DNA of 27,696 nucleotides from Limisphaerales bacterium (GCA_003140275.1 PLJQ01000071.1:5539-33234), one strand, 5' to 3'. Counted from the stretch's first letter, positions 7,250 through 13,741 are shown. Made by a program: numbers and translations. The notes: generated from the sequence alone by a model not told the origin.

Positions 7250-8851
7250 ATGAAGCATTTCGACTTCCTTGTCCTTGGCAGCGGCATCGCAGGTCTTTCG
7301 TTCGCCTTGAAGATGTCGCCGCGCGGGCGGGTGGCGATTGTCACCAAGAAACAGCGCGCGGAATCGAACACCAACTACGCGCAGGGTGGCATCGCGGCTG
7401 TGACCAGCAAGGAGGATTCCTTCGAACTGCACGTGCGCGACACCTTGGAAGCGGGTGCCGGGCTTTGCCACGAAGGCGTGGTGCGCAGCATTATCGAAGA
7501 AGGGCCGGCGCGCATCGCTGAATTGATTGAACTGGGAATGCGTTTTTCCGAGCGTGAAATCCCCCGCTCCCACGGTCTCAAGGAACTCGACCTCGGCAAG
7601 GAGGGCGGCCACTCGAAACGGCGCATCCTCCACGCCCAGGATGTGACCGGTCGCGAGATTGAACACGCCCTGTTGTCGGCGATTGCAGCGCAGCCGAATA
7701 TCGAAATCTTTGAAGACCATTTCGCCATCGATCTCATTACGAGCCAGAAACTCGGTTGCGCGGGCGAAAACCGGTGTCTGGGCGTTTACGTGCTGAACAA
7801 AAACAACGGGCGCGTCGAAACCATCGTTGCCAGCAACGTGCTGCTGGCCACCGGCGGTTGCGGCAAGGTTTATCTCTACACGACCAATCCCGACATCGCG
7901 ACGGGAGATGGTGTGGCGATGGCGTATCGCGCCGGCGCGGCAATCGCGAACATGGAGTTCATCCAGTTTCATCCCACTTGTTTGTATCATCCTAAGGCGA
8001 AATCGTTTCTGATCAGCGAGGCCGTGCGGGGCGAGGGCGGTGTGCTCAAGACGGTTGTCGGCGCGGAATTTATGGACAAGTATCATCCGCTCAAATCACT
8101 TGCGCCGCGCGACATCGTTGCCCGCGCCATAGACATCGAAATGAAAAAGAGCGGCGCGGATCACATGTTGCTCGACATCACGCATAAACCGGCGGACTTC
8201 CTCAAAGAACGGTTTCCTAACATCTATTCGACCTGTCTGCGGCTGGGCATCGACATCACCAAAGAAGCGATCCCCGTCGTCCCGGCGGCGCACTATCAGT
8301 GTGGTGGCGTGTTGACCAACCTGCATGGTGAGACGGAAATCCCCGGCCTCTACGCGGTTGGCGAGGTGGCATGCACGGGTTTGCACGGCGCAAACCGGCT
8401 GGCGAGCAATTCATTGCTGGAAGCATTGGTGCTGGCGCATCATGCGGCCGCACAGATTTTGGCGCAACCAGTCCCCGAAATGCGCATCGAAATTCCCGGC
8501 TGGCAATCCGGCCACGCGCACAATCCCGACGAACTCGTGGTTGTCTCGCACAACTGGGACGAAATCCGCCGCCTGATGTGGGACTACGTCGGCATCGTCC
8601 GCACGAACAAACGATTACAACGCGCGAAATCGCGCATCGCAAATCTCCAGGAGGAAATTCAGGAGTATTACTGGGATTTCATCGTGACAAGTGATCTTTT
8701 GGAGCTGCGCAACATTGCGACGGTGGCTGAACTGATCGTCAATAGCGCGTTACAGCGTCCTGAAAGCCGCGGACTGCACTACAATCTGGATTACCCAGTC
8801 CCCGATCCCGAATGGGCACAACGCGATACGTTTGTGCGCAAGCCCGCGTAA
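7250..8851 (+). CDS. nadB: L-aspartate oxidase
   Basis: This FAD enzyme oxidises L-aspartate to iminoaspartate, the first step of de novo NAD synthesis; NadA, not in the window, uses the product. Seen in the sequence are the N-terminal dinucleotide fold DFLVLGSGIAGLSFALKM, NTNYAQGGIAAV, SHGLKELDLGKEGGHSKRRILH, and the substrate-site region FIQFHPTCLYHP. The active-site segment SEAVRGEGGVLKT and the FAD-binding C-terminal signature YAVGEVACTGLHGANRLASNS are also present. The helical C-terminal domain (LMWDYVGIVRTNKRLQRA) is complete and ends at 8851. At 533 residues it has the usual length, and the motif set fits NadB better than the related succinate dehydrogenase flavoprotein. Confidence 0.97.
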   Translation: MKHFDFLVLGSGIAGLSFALKMSPRGRVAIVTKKQRAESNTNYAQGGIAAVTSKEDSFELHVRDTLEAGAGLCHEGVVRSIIEEGPARIAELIELGMRFSEREIPRSHGLKELDLGKEGGHSKRRILHAQDVTGREIEHALLSAIAAQPNIEIFEDHFAIDLITSQKLGCAGENRCLGVYVLNKNNGRVETIVASNVLLATGGCGKVYLYTTNPDIATGDGVAMAYRAGAAIANMEFIQFHPTCLYHPKAKSFLISEAVRGEGGVLKTVVGAEFMDKYHPLKSLAPRDIVARAIDIEMKKSGADHMLLDITHKPADFLKERFPNIYSTCLRLGIDITKEAIPVVPAAHYQCGGVLTNLHGETEIPGLYAVGEVACTGLHGANRLASNSLLEALVLAHHAAAQILAQPVPEMRIEIPGWQSGHAHNPDELVVVSHNWDEIRRLMWDYVGIVRTNKRLQRAKSRIANLQEEIQEYYWDFIVTSDLLELRNIATVAELIVNSALQRPESRGLHYNLDYPVPDPEWAQRDTFVRKPA

Positions 8852-8942
8852 CCCGAAGACAAATTCCAAGGTCGGTTTTGATTTCACTTGTTTCCACCGG
8901 CCAAAATTGTTTTGCTTCCGTGGATGAAAAACGAATTGAGTT

Positions 8943-9368
8943 ATGACTATCGACGAAGCAAATAAATTGATCAAAGGCTGTGCCGGCCAGATGAATGACC
9001 TGTACCAATCGGTCGTCTTCGACGAGTGGACGATTGTTCAACTGGCGGACAGGAAGGGAAGCATCCTGTCCTATACCGGACCGCGAAAAGATGACTTTCA
9101 AAAAAACTTCGTGTCGGATGTCGAAGCGTTAAGATCAGAACTGATGTCTTTGAAGCATGGCTGCGGCGATTTTGAATTTGCCCGTCACGGCGGCGGTACA
9201 CGCTTCGACGCCTTCATGGCGCTGGGCGACGGGACTTATTTAATCTGCAACAACACAGCGCAGTCGATGAACGAGATCACGAAGAACACCCGCTGGTTCA
9301 GCGCGCAAGTTCCGTTTGTTGATTTAAGCGAAAAATTTCGCTCCAATCCCGTCAAGCAATCGAACTGA
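8943..9368 (+). CDS. Small protein of unknown function (141 aa)
   Basis: I do not recognise the family. The protein is soluble, with no signal peptide or membrane segment. An N-terminal helix (IDEANKLIKGCAGQMNDLY) is followed by VFDEWTIVQL...GSILSYTGPR, a mid helix (FVSDVEALRSELMSL) and a strand-rich end (GGTRFDAFMALGDGTYLICNNTAQSMNEI). The order of helix, strands, long helix and strands, with a final short helix, is reminiscent of roadblock/LC7-like sensor folds. That is a structural guess only. It starts 91 bases after nadB on the same strand, and no functional link is evident. Its stop lies 7 bases from the convergent transporter gene. Confidence 0.65.
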   Translation: MTIDEANKLIKGCAGQMNDLYQSVVFDEWTIVQLADRKGSILSYTGPRKDDFQKNFVSDVEALRSELMSLKHGCGDFEFARHGGGTRFDAFMALGDGTYLICNNTAQSMNEITKNTRWFSAQVPFVDLSEKFRSNPVKQSN

Positions 9369-9375
9369 AACGGGT

Positions 9376-10371
9376 TTATCCGCTCAAACCTTTGTAGAGA
9401 AACACTCCATAAACACCGGTCAAGACCCATCCCATGAAGCGGGGGAGCTGGCCGAGGGTGGCCACGAAGAAAAAGTGGGCCAGCGTCGCCGACACCAGAA
9501 TCAACATCCCGGTTTGAAAGAATCCCGGCACGGTGATCGTCCGATGCATCGCGAAAATCCCGACGCACAGCGGAATACAGATGTGTCCATCGCCCACCTG
9601 GGAAGTGTAAACGACCTCCGATCGTTTTCGCCAGCCGTAGTAAAGCGCCAGCAGGCCGTTCGGAAGCACCATCAACCAGCCGCTCAACCAACCGAGATGC
9701 TTGGCGCTGATGAACCCGCTTTGAATGTGCGAAATCCAGTCCACCAGCCAGTCCACGCTGACGTAGATGCCGTAAGCGCCGATGGCCAGCAGGATCAAAT
9801 CCAGCAGCAGAATCCAGTGGAACGATTTGTTCTGCCGGACATTGTTTTTTAACACGTCGAAAACATGGAAGCATTGCCAGAAAAGAAAGAGGCCGACCAA
9901 CACCAGGCCGTCGCCGGAATCCAGTTTGCCATCCCCGGCCAAAGCCCACACGGCTCCGGTAAAAAACAAAACCGCCGTCAACGTCAACAAGAGCGAGAGG
10001 CGGTTGATGCGATGGTTCTGGTCCCGCTTTTTTTTCTGTTTTCCTTTTCGTGCGGGCAGAATCCTCATGCCCCAGAAAATGGCCGGCAGTCCGATCAGGA
10101 AAGTCATATTGGTGACATTGTTGACGAGGCAGTTGGTCATCACTTCCTTGCCGTCGCCGCCTTTGCTCGCGAGCACGAAAACAAAAACGAGATTGGGCAG
10201 GCCCGAACAGTACGGCATGACCAGCGTGCCGAGCACCGTGCCTTCCACTCCCTTCTCCGTCATGTGCTCCAGACGCCAGATCATCAAGAACGACGCGACG
10301 ATGAACAAACCGAGAAACAACCACGGGCTGCCCGTCTCCCCGCTTTCGATGGATGATGTCAACGAGTTCAA
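9376..10371 (-). CDS. CaCA-superfamily-like cation exchanger with altered ion-site residues
   Basis: This integral inner-membrane protein has about ten hydrophobic segments and two homologous halves. The first alpha repeat reads GTVLGTLVMPYCSGLPNLVFVFVLASKG...NCLVNNVTNMTFLIG and the second LSGWLMVLPNGLLALYYGWRKRSEVVYTSQVGDGHICIPLCVG. These align by eye with the G-T-S-x-P-E...G-N-x-x-G-S-N repeats of Na+/Ca2+ exchangers of the YrbG/NCX type. The ion-binding Glu after the conserved Pro is Asn in both repeats (GLPN, VLPN). Exchange of Na+ and Ca2+ is therefore doubtful, and a different ion or mode is likely. A lysine-rich cytosolic loop (KGKQKKKRDQNHR) separates the halves. The upstream region carries the self-complementary segment at 10444-10500. 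Confidence 0.7.
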   Translation of the reverse strand: MNSLTSSIESGETGSPWLFLGLFIVASFLMIWRLEHMTEKGVEGTVLGTLVMPYCSGLPNLVFVFVLASKGGDGKEVMTNCLVNNVTNMTFLIGLPAIFWGMRILPARKGKQKKKRDQNHRINRLSLLLTLTAVLFFTGAVWALAGDGKLDSGDGLVLVGLFLFWQCFHVFDVLKNNVRQNKSFHWILLLDLILLAIGAYGIYVSVDWLVDWISHIQSGFISAKHLGWLSGWLMVLPNGLLALYYGWRKRSEVVYTSQVGDGHICIPLCVGIFAMHRTITVPGFFQTGMLILVSATLAHFFFVATLGQLPRFMGWVLTGVYGVFLYKGLSG

Positions 10372-10443
10372 CGATACCAGTTAAACAAGGCGACACGGCA
10401 TCGCCAAGCAATCATTCCTCAGAATCGTGTTCGCCCGATGACG

Positions 10444-10500
10444 TCAGGCGGATCAGCAGTCTTTGCCTGAGAAGATTCCGCCTCGTCACCTTGACTGCTG
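10444..10500. ncRNA. Candidate structured RNA element upstream of the exchanger gene (strand unknown)
   Basis: Two perfect interleaved pairings exist: AGGCGGA (10446-10452) with TCCGCCT (10477-10483), and CAGCAGTC (10454-10461) with GACTGCTG (10493-10500). Read on either strand this is a pseudoknot arrangement. A third pairing, TCAGGC (10444-10449) with GCCTGA (10465-10470), competes with the first. On the minus strand it would lie in the leader of the exchanger gene and contains CTCAGGCAAAGACTGC, faintly like the 3' end of glycine aptamers. The rest of the 225-base gap holds no ORF that I can support. No known riboswitch class is identified. Confidence 0.35.
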
Positions 10501-10571
10501 CCGTACCAGGGAATGTTCGGACACGCTTTTAGTGGCGGATGCAACCCGACCGGGAGCAATTGAAGAAATTC

Positions 10572-10599
10572 TTGAAATGTTCCGACGCTCCGCTAGTTT
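10572..10599 (+). promoter_or_regulatory. Promoter of tRNA-Val
   Basis: TTGAAA (10572-10577) and TAGTTT (10594-10599) are spaced by 16 bases and end 10 bases before the mature tRNA 5' end, the expected place for a tRNA promoter. Confidence 0.55.
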
Positions 10600-10609
10600 C
10601 TGGCCGGCG

Positions 10610-10684
10610 GCGCGCTTAGCTCAGTGGTAGAGCATTACCTTCACACGGTAGGGGTCGCAGGTTCGAAACCTGCAGCGCGCACCA
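10610..10684 (+). tRNA. tRNA-Val (anticodon CAC), 3' CCA encoded
   Basis: A complete cloverleaf can be drawn. The acceptor arms GCGCGCT and AGCGCGC pair over 7 bases. The D arm is GCTC-AGTGGTAGA-GC, the anticodon stem is TTACC/GGTAG with loop TTCACAC, and the T arm is GCAGG-TTCGAAA-CCTGC. The anticodon at 10642-10644 is CAC, which reads GUG (Val). The discriminator A at 10681 is followed by an encoded CCA. The tRNA borders a run of decayed mobile DNA and probably served as an integration target. Confidence 0.95.
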
Positions 10685-10699
10685 ATTTTCCTCAGCAAA

Positions 10700-10826
10700 A
10701 CGAGGATTTTGGTTTTTCGGACACAGTTCGGACACAAGAAGTGCCTGAATCTGTAACTCTAAAAGTGAAGTTCCCAATTTTCATCAAACACCGTGACAAA
10801 CGCGTTGCCACGATCTACGGCAGAAT
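10700..10826 (+). pseudogene. Truncated integrase gene, 5' fragment
   Basis: Downstream of tRNA-Val the frame reads VRTQEVPESVTLKVKFPIFI and continues KHRDKRVATIYGR, then loses any protein-like character. From memory this is how site-specific (tyrosine) recombinases inserted beside tRNAs in Verrucomicrobiota begin: a short beta-strand segment with KVKF.. and ATIYGR. No catalytic domain follows, so this is a remnant. Assignment to the integrase family rests on recalled pattern and on the tRNA context, not on catalytic residues. Confidence 0.5.
10716..10736 (+). repeat. Tandem 11-base direct repeat beside the tRNA 3' end
   Basis: TTCGGACACAG is followed directly by TTCGGACACAA (10716-10726 and 10727-10737). 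A third copy of the 9-base core TTCGGACAC lies on the other side of the tRNA at 10516-10524. Their position just after a tRNA and just before an integrase fragment is where integrase arm-type binding sites would lie. They also form part of the apparent integrase reading frame. Confidence 0.45.
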
Positions 10827-11054
10827 ACCCATGCGACCGAACTGCGCGAGCACTGCTCCGTACGCCCAAGCCATCGCTCCATTCCAACAACCAAGTTTCG
10901 TCACCCCAAAGAACTGAATGGCGCGACCAAAGCGGCGTTGAATTCTCCGCTGTAGAGGCTCCGAACCCAAACGCCGCTCTCGTCGCGGAGGGGCTGGCGC
11001 AAATATGACTTGGCTGGCTTAGACACGACTCAACAGATTTCCTACGCTCCACGC
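10827..11054. other. Intergenic debris without recognisable gene
   Basis: Between the integrase fragment and the methyltransferase fragment, both strands give short open frames without familiar motifs. A small hairpin, AGCGG/CCGCT (10931-10951), is present. Nothing else can be supported. Confidence 0.4.
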
Positions 11055-11147
11055 ATGGCGAAAAAGGCCGCTACAAAACCAACTACCGCTTCTCCCCGGT
11101 TAAAATCATCGCCTCTTCTCGACACCCGCATCGTTTATTGCGGCGAC
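11055..11147 (+). pseudogene. DNA methyltransferase gene, N-terminal 31 codons only
   Basis: From the ATG at 11055 the frame reads MAKKAATK...LLDTRIVYCGD. The end of this stretch is the beginning of motif I of a family of site-specific DNA methyltransferases that open with LDTRVIYCGDNLEQLKKLP. Homology stops at the Asp codon (11145-11147), and within three bases the sequence becomes transposase coding in another frame. This is a breakpoint, so the gene is dead. The family assignment is from recalled N-terminal sequence and is moderate. Confidence 0.5.
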
Positions 11148-11149
11148 AA

Positions 11150-11458
11150 GGCAAGAACGCCGTCAAATGGACCCGCCTGTCCTGTCACGATTTTGTGGAC
11201 AACCAGGTGCGGCTGCAACTGTTCGTGCTGGCCTACAACCTGGGCAACTTCCTGCGGCAGGCGGTGCTGCCCCAGGCGGTCCGTCACTGGAAGTTGACGC
11301 CGCTGCGAGAGAAATTGATCAAGATCGGGGCGAAGGTCGTGCGCCATTCCGGAAAGATAGTCTTCCAGATGGCGGAGGTGGCGGTTCCGCGAGAGTTGTT
11401 CCGGGACATCCTGAAGGCAATTGAGCGGCTACGATTGGCAACGGTGTTATCAGGATGA
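11150..11458 (+). pseudogene. IS1380-type transposase, C-terminal fragment
   Basis: The frame from 11150 reads GKNAVKWTRLSCHDFVDNQV, then RLQLFVLAYNLGNFLRQAVL, and ends VPRELFRDILKAIERLRLA before a stop at 11458. This is the C-terminal end of the DDE transposases of IS1380-family elements, including the LAYNLGNFLR signature and the KLIKIGAKVVRH segment. At least three quarters of the transposase, with the catalytic DDE residues, is missing. No terminal inverted repeat is evident in the next 250 bases. The left edge abuts the methyltransferase fragment, so one deletion or recombination event probably removed the rest of both genes. Confidence 0.8.
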
Positions 11459-11705
11459 AGGCCGAACGTGTCAAAACACCGGAAACTACGGAGGAGGTGT
11501 CTTCGCATTGGGTGGAAAAGCGCGCGGAAAGGCACAAATGTCAACGAAGCGCTCCTGTTGCCAGAGAAAAACGAATGGCGGACTGGAAAAGGGACTTGCC
11601 AATCTGTGGAGCATGAAGAAAATCAAGAAAAAGCCCCCACGCGGGTCGTGGGCAAGAAACCAAATGGGAAATCCCAGATCAGAAAACCCACAAACAATCC
11701 AAGCT
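11459..11705. other. Unassigned stretch after the transposase fragment
   Basis: A frame stays open across this stretch on the + strand, but the encoded sequence is Lys-rich and of irregular composition with no motif. It looks like non-coding debris. No insertion-sequence end is recognisable. Confidence 0.4.
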
Positions 11706-11930
11706 GTGAAAACTAAACTCTCTTTTTTTCCCACAGTGTTAGCGTTGCTCGTCGGCATTCATCAAGCCGACGCGCAAGGCGTGGCGCTCATTCCCGTAGG
11801 GGTGTTCACGATGGGGGACACTCTGGATGGCGAGCCCGATGCTAACGCGAGCGGAAATTTCACCATCACCGCGACCAACGCGGTGAATCTCAATGTCCCG
11901 CAATGCTTCTACATTCTTCAGATGCAATGA
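11706..11930 (+). pseudogene. Formylglycine-generating-enzyme-like (SUMF1) secreted protein, N-terminal fragment
   Basis: A GTG at 11706 starts a normal signal peptide (KLSFFPTVLALLVGIHQADAQ). It is followed by VALIPVGVFTMGDTLDGEPDA, the start of the FGE-sulfatase/SUMF1 domain (usually IPaGsFtMGs...). Soon after the segment NAVNLNV, where the domain would go on with xxFYMdxxxVT, the frame ends at 11930. Only about 75 of an expected 250 or more residues are present, so the gene is truncated. These exported domains are abundant in Verrucomicrobiota and often accompany secreted sulfatases or kinases. Confidence 0.65.
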
Positions 11931-12125
11931 TAAACGTCCCGTCATTTCTTCGTCGCAACGGTTCTGCCACCTCCTGCAGATGCGTGATATAATCAATCAG
12001 ACGTGCTCAGTGAGCCTATACGGAAGCTAAATCCACCTCCCAATCGTCATCGAGTGCGATTGGAAGTTGACCGGCAATTGTGATTTTAAGACTGTTTGCG
12101 TTGACGCGGCTTATTGCACTTTGAA
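11931..12125. other. Gene-free stretch with one hairpin
   Basis: No protein-like frame is seen. A perfect 7-base-arm inverted repeat, CCAATCG (12040-12046) and CGATTGG (12057-12063), with a 10-base loop is the only structure I can point to. Confidence 0.4.
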
Positions 12126-12129
12126 CTTT

Positions 12130-12329
12130 GAAATCCCCCGGACCCGCTTACACTCGCGCGGTGAAAAGATTCTTTCGGATTCAAATCTTCAACCGCTTTG
12201 GGCTGTTGAAAACATAAGGAAGTCAGCCCAATTCCGGTCGGTTATAAATGATGAGCAGCCGTAACAACCTGCGTCGCGCGTTCCCCACTTCCGCCGCCGA
12301 GCCGGTAATCATTTCCGGCTCGCTTTTTT
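12130..12329 (+). ncRNA. Candidate small RNA: promoter-like boxes, hairpin and intrinsic terminator without ORF
   Basis: TTGAAA and TACACT, spaced 15 bases, lie near 12130-12156. A hairpin AAGATT...AATCTT follows shortly after, and the segment closes with the strong terminator at 12298-12329. That implies a transcript of about 165 bases. The only frames inside are short and lack protein character. The spacer is shorter than ideal and no known RNA family (6S, SRP, tmRNA, RNase P) is recognised. Confidence 0.35.
12298..12329 (+). terminator. Strong intrinsic terminator
   Basis: Perfect 8-base arms CGAGCCGG (12298-12305) and CCGGCTCG (12315-12322) enclose a 9-base loop and are followed by C and six T. 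The T-run is on the + strand, so it ends transcripts coming from the left. Confidence 0.8.
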
Positions 12330-12489
12330 GCGAATCCGATGTTAAGGGTTCCCGTTTAGATTTATATTTTGCAATACTTTCCAATTGGGTCTTAACCGAT
12401 GAAAGCAGATTCCTGTCAACCCAACCTTCTGCCCAAGAACAAGGAGAATCATTCGCCGTGCCCTTGAAAATCGGCACGGCTGGATTTTC

Positions 12490-12846
12490 CTAAATCGCAT
12501 AATCAGGCTCCGCTGTGGCCGCTGGGATAACGACGGCGGCCACGGGGAATGCTTCTAGGGTCACAGACAGACCCACCAGATCCGGTAATCGCTCCAGCCA
12601 GTAATCCGCACGGCACATGCAACTCATTGACCAGCGATTGAACCGATACTTGCGTTGCGTGACCGCATAGACGTAACGCCGCATGAAACGCATCAGTTGC
12701 GCTGCTTGTCTGCCCGTGCAAGGAATCATTTTGCGCTGACCCATCGGAATGTTTTTCGGATTCACCACTCCCAAAAACCGGCCCGGACACTCGCACCCTT
12801 GTTCGGCCTCCAGTTTTCCCATATATTTCGACACGTAGAAAAACAC
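12490..12846 (-). pseudogene. Rolling-circle replication protein, C-terminal remnant
   Basis: The minus-strand frame reads FFYVSKYMGKLE..., then GRFLGVVNPKNIPMGQRKMI and RQAAQLMRFMRRYVYAVTQRK, ending at 12490. YVSKYMGK fits motif III (the catalytic Tyr followed by Lys) of HUH-type rolling-circle initiators. The following 'GRFxGVxNxxxxP.....r' and 'RqAaxLmRfmRR' segments match, from memory, the Rep proteins of inovirus-like and plasmid elements in bacteria. Upstream of the GTG at 12846 the frame stays open for about 100 bases, but the residues no longer resemble Rep, and the metal-binding HxH motif II is absent. The replication protein is therefore broken. Its orientation is opposite to the integrase fragment. 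Confidence 0.5.
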
Positions 12847-12849
12847 TTC

Positions 12850-13060
12850 TCGTTGGAGTGTCGATGGAAGCAGTTCGACCGCAAGACCAAAGATGCCTGA
12901 GGCGGAAAATCTGAGTTGGGGGGAATGGTCGGAAGCGACACCGTGTAGAAATCATCCCTCAGCACCAGTCTTGGGACCCTTTGGGCGCACTACGCACGGC
13001 AGCGGGCACGGGAACATCTTGATTCCGGCCCGATCGACTGCTATTCGCGCCTTGTTCCTG
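12850..13060. other. Gene-free stretch before the small membrane protein gene
   Basis: No supported gene or repeat. Short open frames on both strands lack motifs. Confidence 0.4.
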
Positions 13061-13064
13061 AAGA

Positions 13065-13093
13065 TTGCCATCAGGTCACATTTGTCGTAGTAT
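13065..13093 (+). promoter_or_regulatory. Promoter of the small membrane protein / Minf_1886 pair
   Basis: TTGCCA (13065-13070) and TAGTAT (13088-13093) are separated by exactly 17 bases. The start of transcription would fall near 13100, only about three bases before the ATG at 13103, so the mRNA would be leaderless or nearly so. Confidence 0.6.
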
Positions 13094-13102
13094 CTGCGCG
13101 TG

Positions 13103-13231
13103 ATGCTTTTGACCAAACACGAACAAATGGTTCTCTGCGTTGTGATCGGCCTGCTATTGACTGGCTGGGCTGTGAAAACTTATCGCACCGCCCACCCGCC
13201 ATCTGCATCAAGCCAGCACGTTCAACCTTAA
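13103..13231 (+). CDS. 42-residue single-span membrane protein
   Basis: An ATG at 13103 opens a 42-codon frame: MLLTKHEQ, then a hydrophobic stretch VLCVVIGLLLTGWAVKTY, then RTAHPPSASSQHVQP. This is one transmembrane helix with a short proline-rich tail. It ends 5 bases before the Minf_1886-family ATG at 13237, so the two are very likely cotranscribed and coupled. I recall similar tiny proteins (…EQ..L....LLLTGWAVK.YR.AHP) in the same place in related genomes, which supports a real gene, but the function is unknown. A start at the internal ATG (13127) would remove the charged N-terminus and is less likely. Confidence 0.65.
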   Translation: MLLTKHEQMVLCVVIGLLLTGWAVKTYRTAHPPSASSQHVQP

Positions 13232-13236
13232 AACTC

Positions 13237-13683
13237 ATGCAAGTCACCACCTTCGAGGAAGTCCTGGAAAAAATTATCGACAGGGATCCGCGTTATCATC
13301 GCGATGCTTATCACTTCCTGCGCGAAGCTTTGGACTACACTCAGAAGAAATCCGGCAAAGTTCCCAAGGGCGAAGTCCAGCACGTTACCGGACAGACGCT
13401 GCTCGCCGGCATACGCGAATACGCGTTGGCCGAGTTCGGCCCCATGACGCTCACCGTACTGGACGAATGGGGTGTGCGCACCTGCGAAGATTTCGGCGAG
13501 CTTGTTTTCAATATGGTGGAAAGCGGATTACTGGCAAAAACCGAGCAGGACAGCCGGGCGGATTTCAAAGGCGGTTACGATTTCGCCGAAGTTTTTCGCC
13601 AGCCCTTTTTGCCGTCCAAGAAACATTCTGCGCCTGAACCGGTCGATAGACCGTCGCCCATCTCTGACCGCAAGCCTGTTTAG
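13237..13683 (+). CDS. Minf_1886-family protein
   Basis: This conserved protein of 148 residues has an unknown role. It begins FEEVLEKIIDRDPRYHRDAYHFLREALDYTQK, followed by HVTGQTLLAGIREYALAEFG and LDEWGVRTCEDFGELVFNMV, then KTEQDSRADFKGGYDFAEVF. This is the full signature of the Minf_1886 family (named after a Methylacidiphilum gene), which is typical of Verrucomicrobiota and neighbouring phyla. It is soluble and mostly helical, and the C-terminal 25 residues are probably flexible. It lies behind the small membrane protein gene in what seems a two-gene unit. Confidence 0.88.
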   Translation: MQVTTFEEVLEKIIDRDPRYHRDAYHFLREALDYTQKKSGKVPKGEVQHVTGQTLLAGIREYALAEFGPMTLTVLDEWGVRTCEDFGELVFNMVESGLLAKTEQDSRADFKGGYDFAEVFRQPFLPSKKHSAPEPVDRPSPISDRKPV

Positions 13684-13741
13684 GACGATTTCTTGACGCA
13701 TAAAAGCGTTTCGGTTTTCAACCCGATCTGATTTAATTCTT

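Noticed and set aside
7025..8086. 353-residue open frame on the minus strand across panC and nadB
   Set aside because: It is the antisense shadow of two well-identified enzymes, is His/Arg-rich and has no family motif.
9236..10411. 391-residue minus-strand frame overlapping the exchanger gene
   Set aside because: Out-of-frame shadow with no hydrophobic segments or motifs; the 331-residue frame encodes the membrane protein.
10444..10500. Glycine riboswitch
   Set aside because: Only the short CTCAGGCAAA-like segment matches; the rest of the aptamer core is not present.
11421..11705. Extension of the SUMF1-like gene upstream to 11421
   Set aside because: The upstream part overlaps the transposase fragment end and lacks protein-like sequence; the signal peptide starts at the GTG at 11706.
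12130..12329. 6S RNA or signal recognition particle RNA
   Set aside because: Ends do not pair as in 6S RNA, and the conserved SRP tip sequence is absent.
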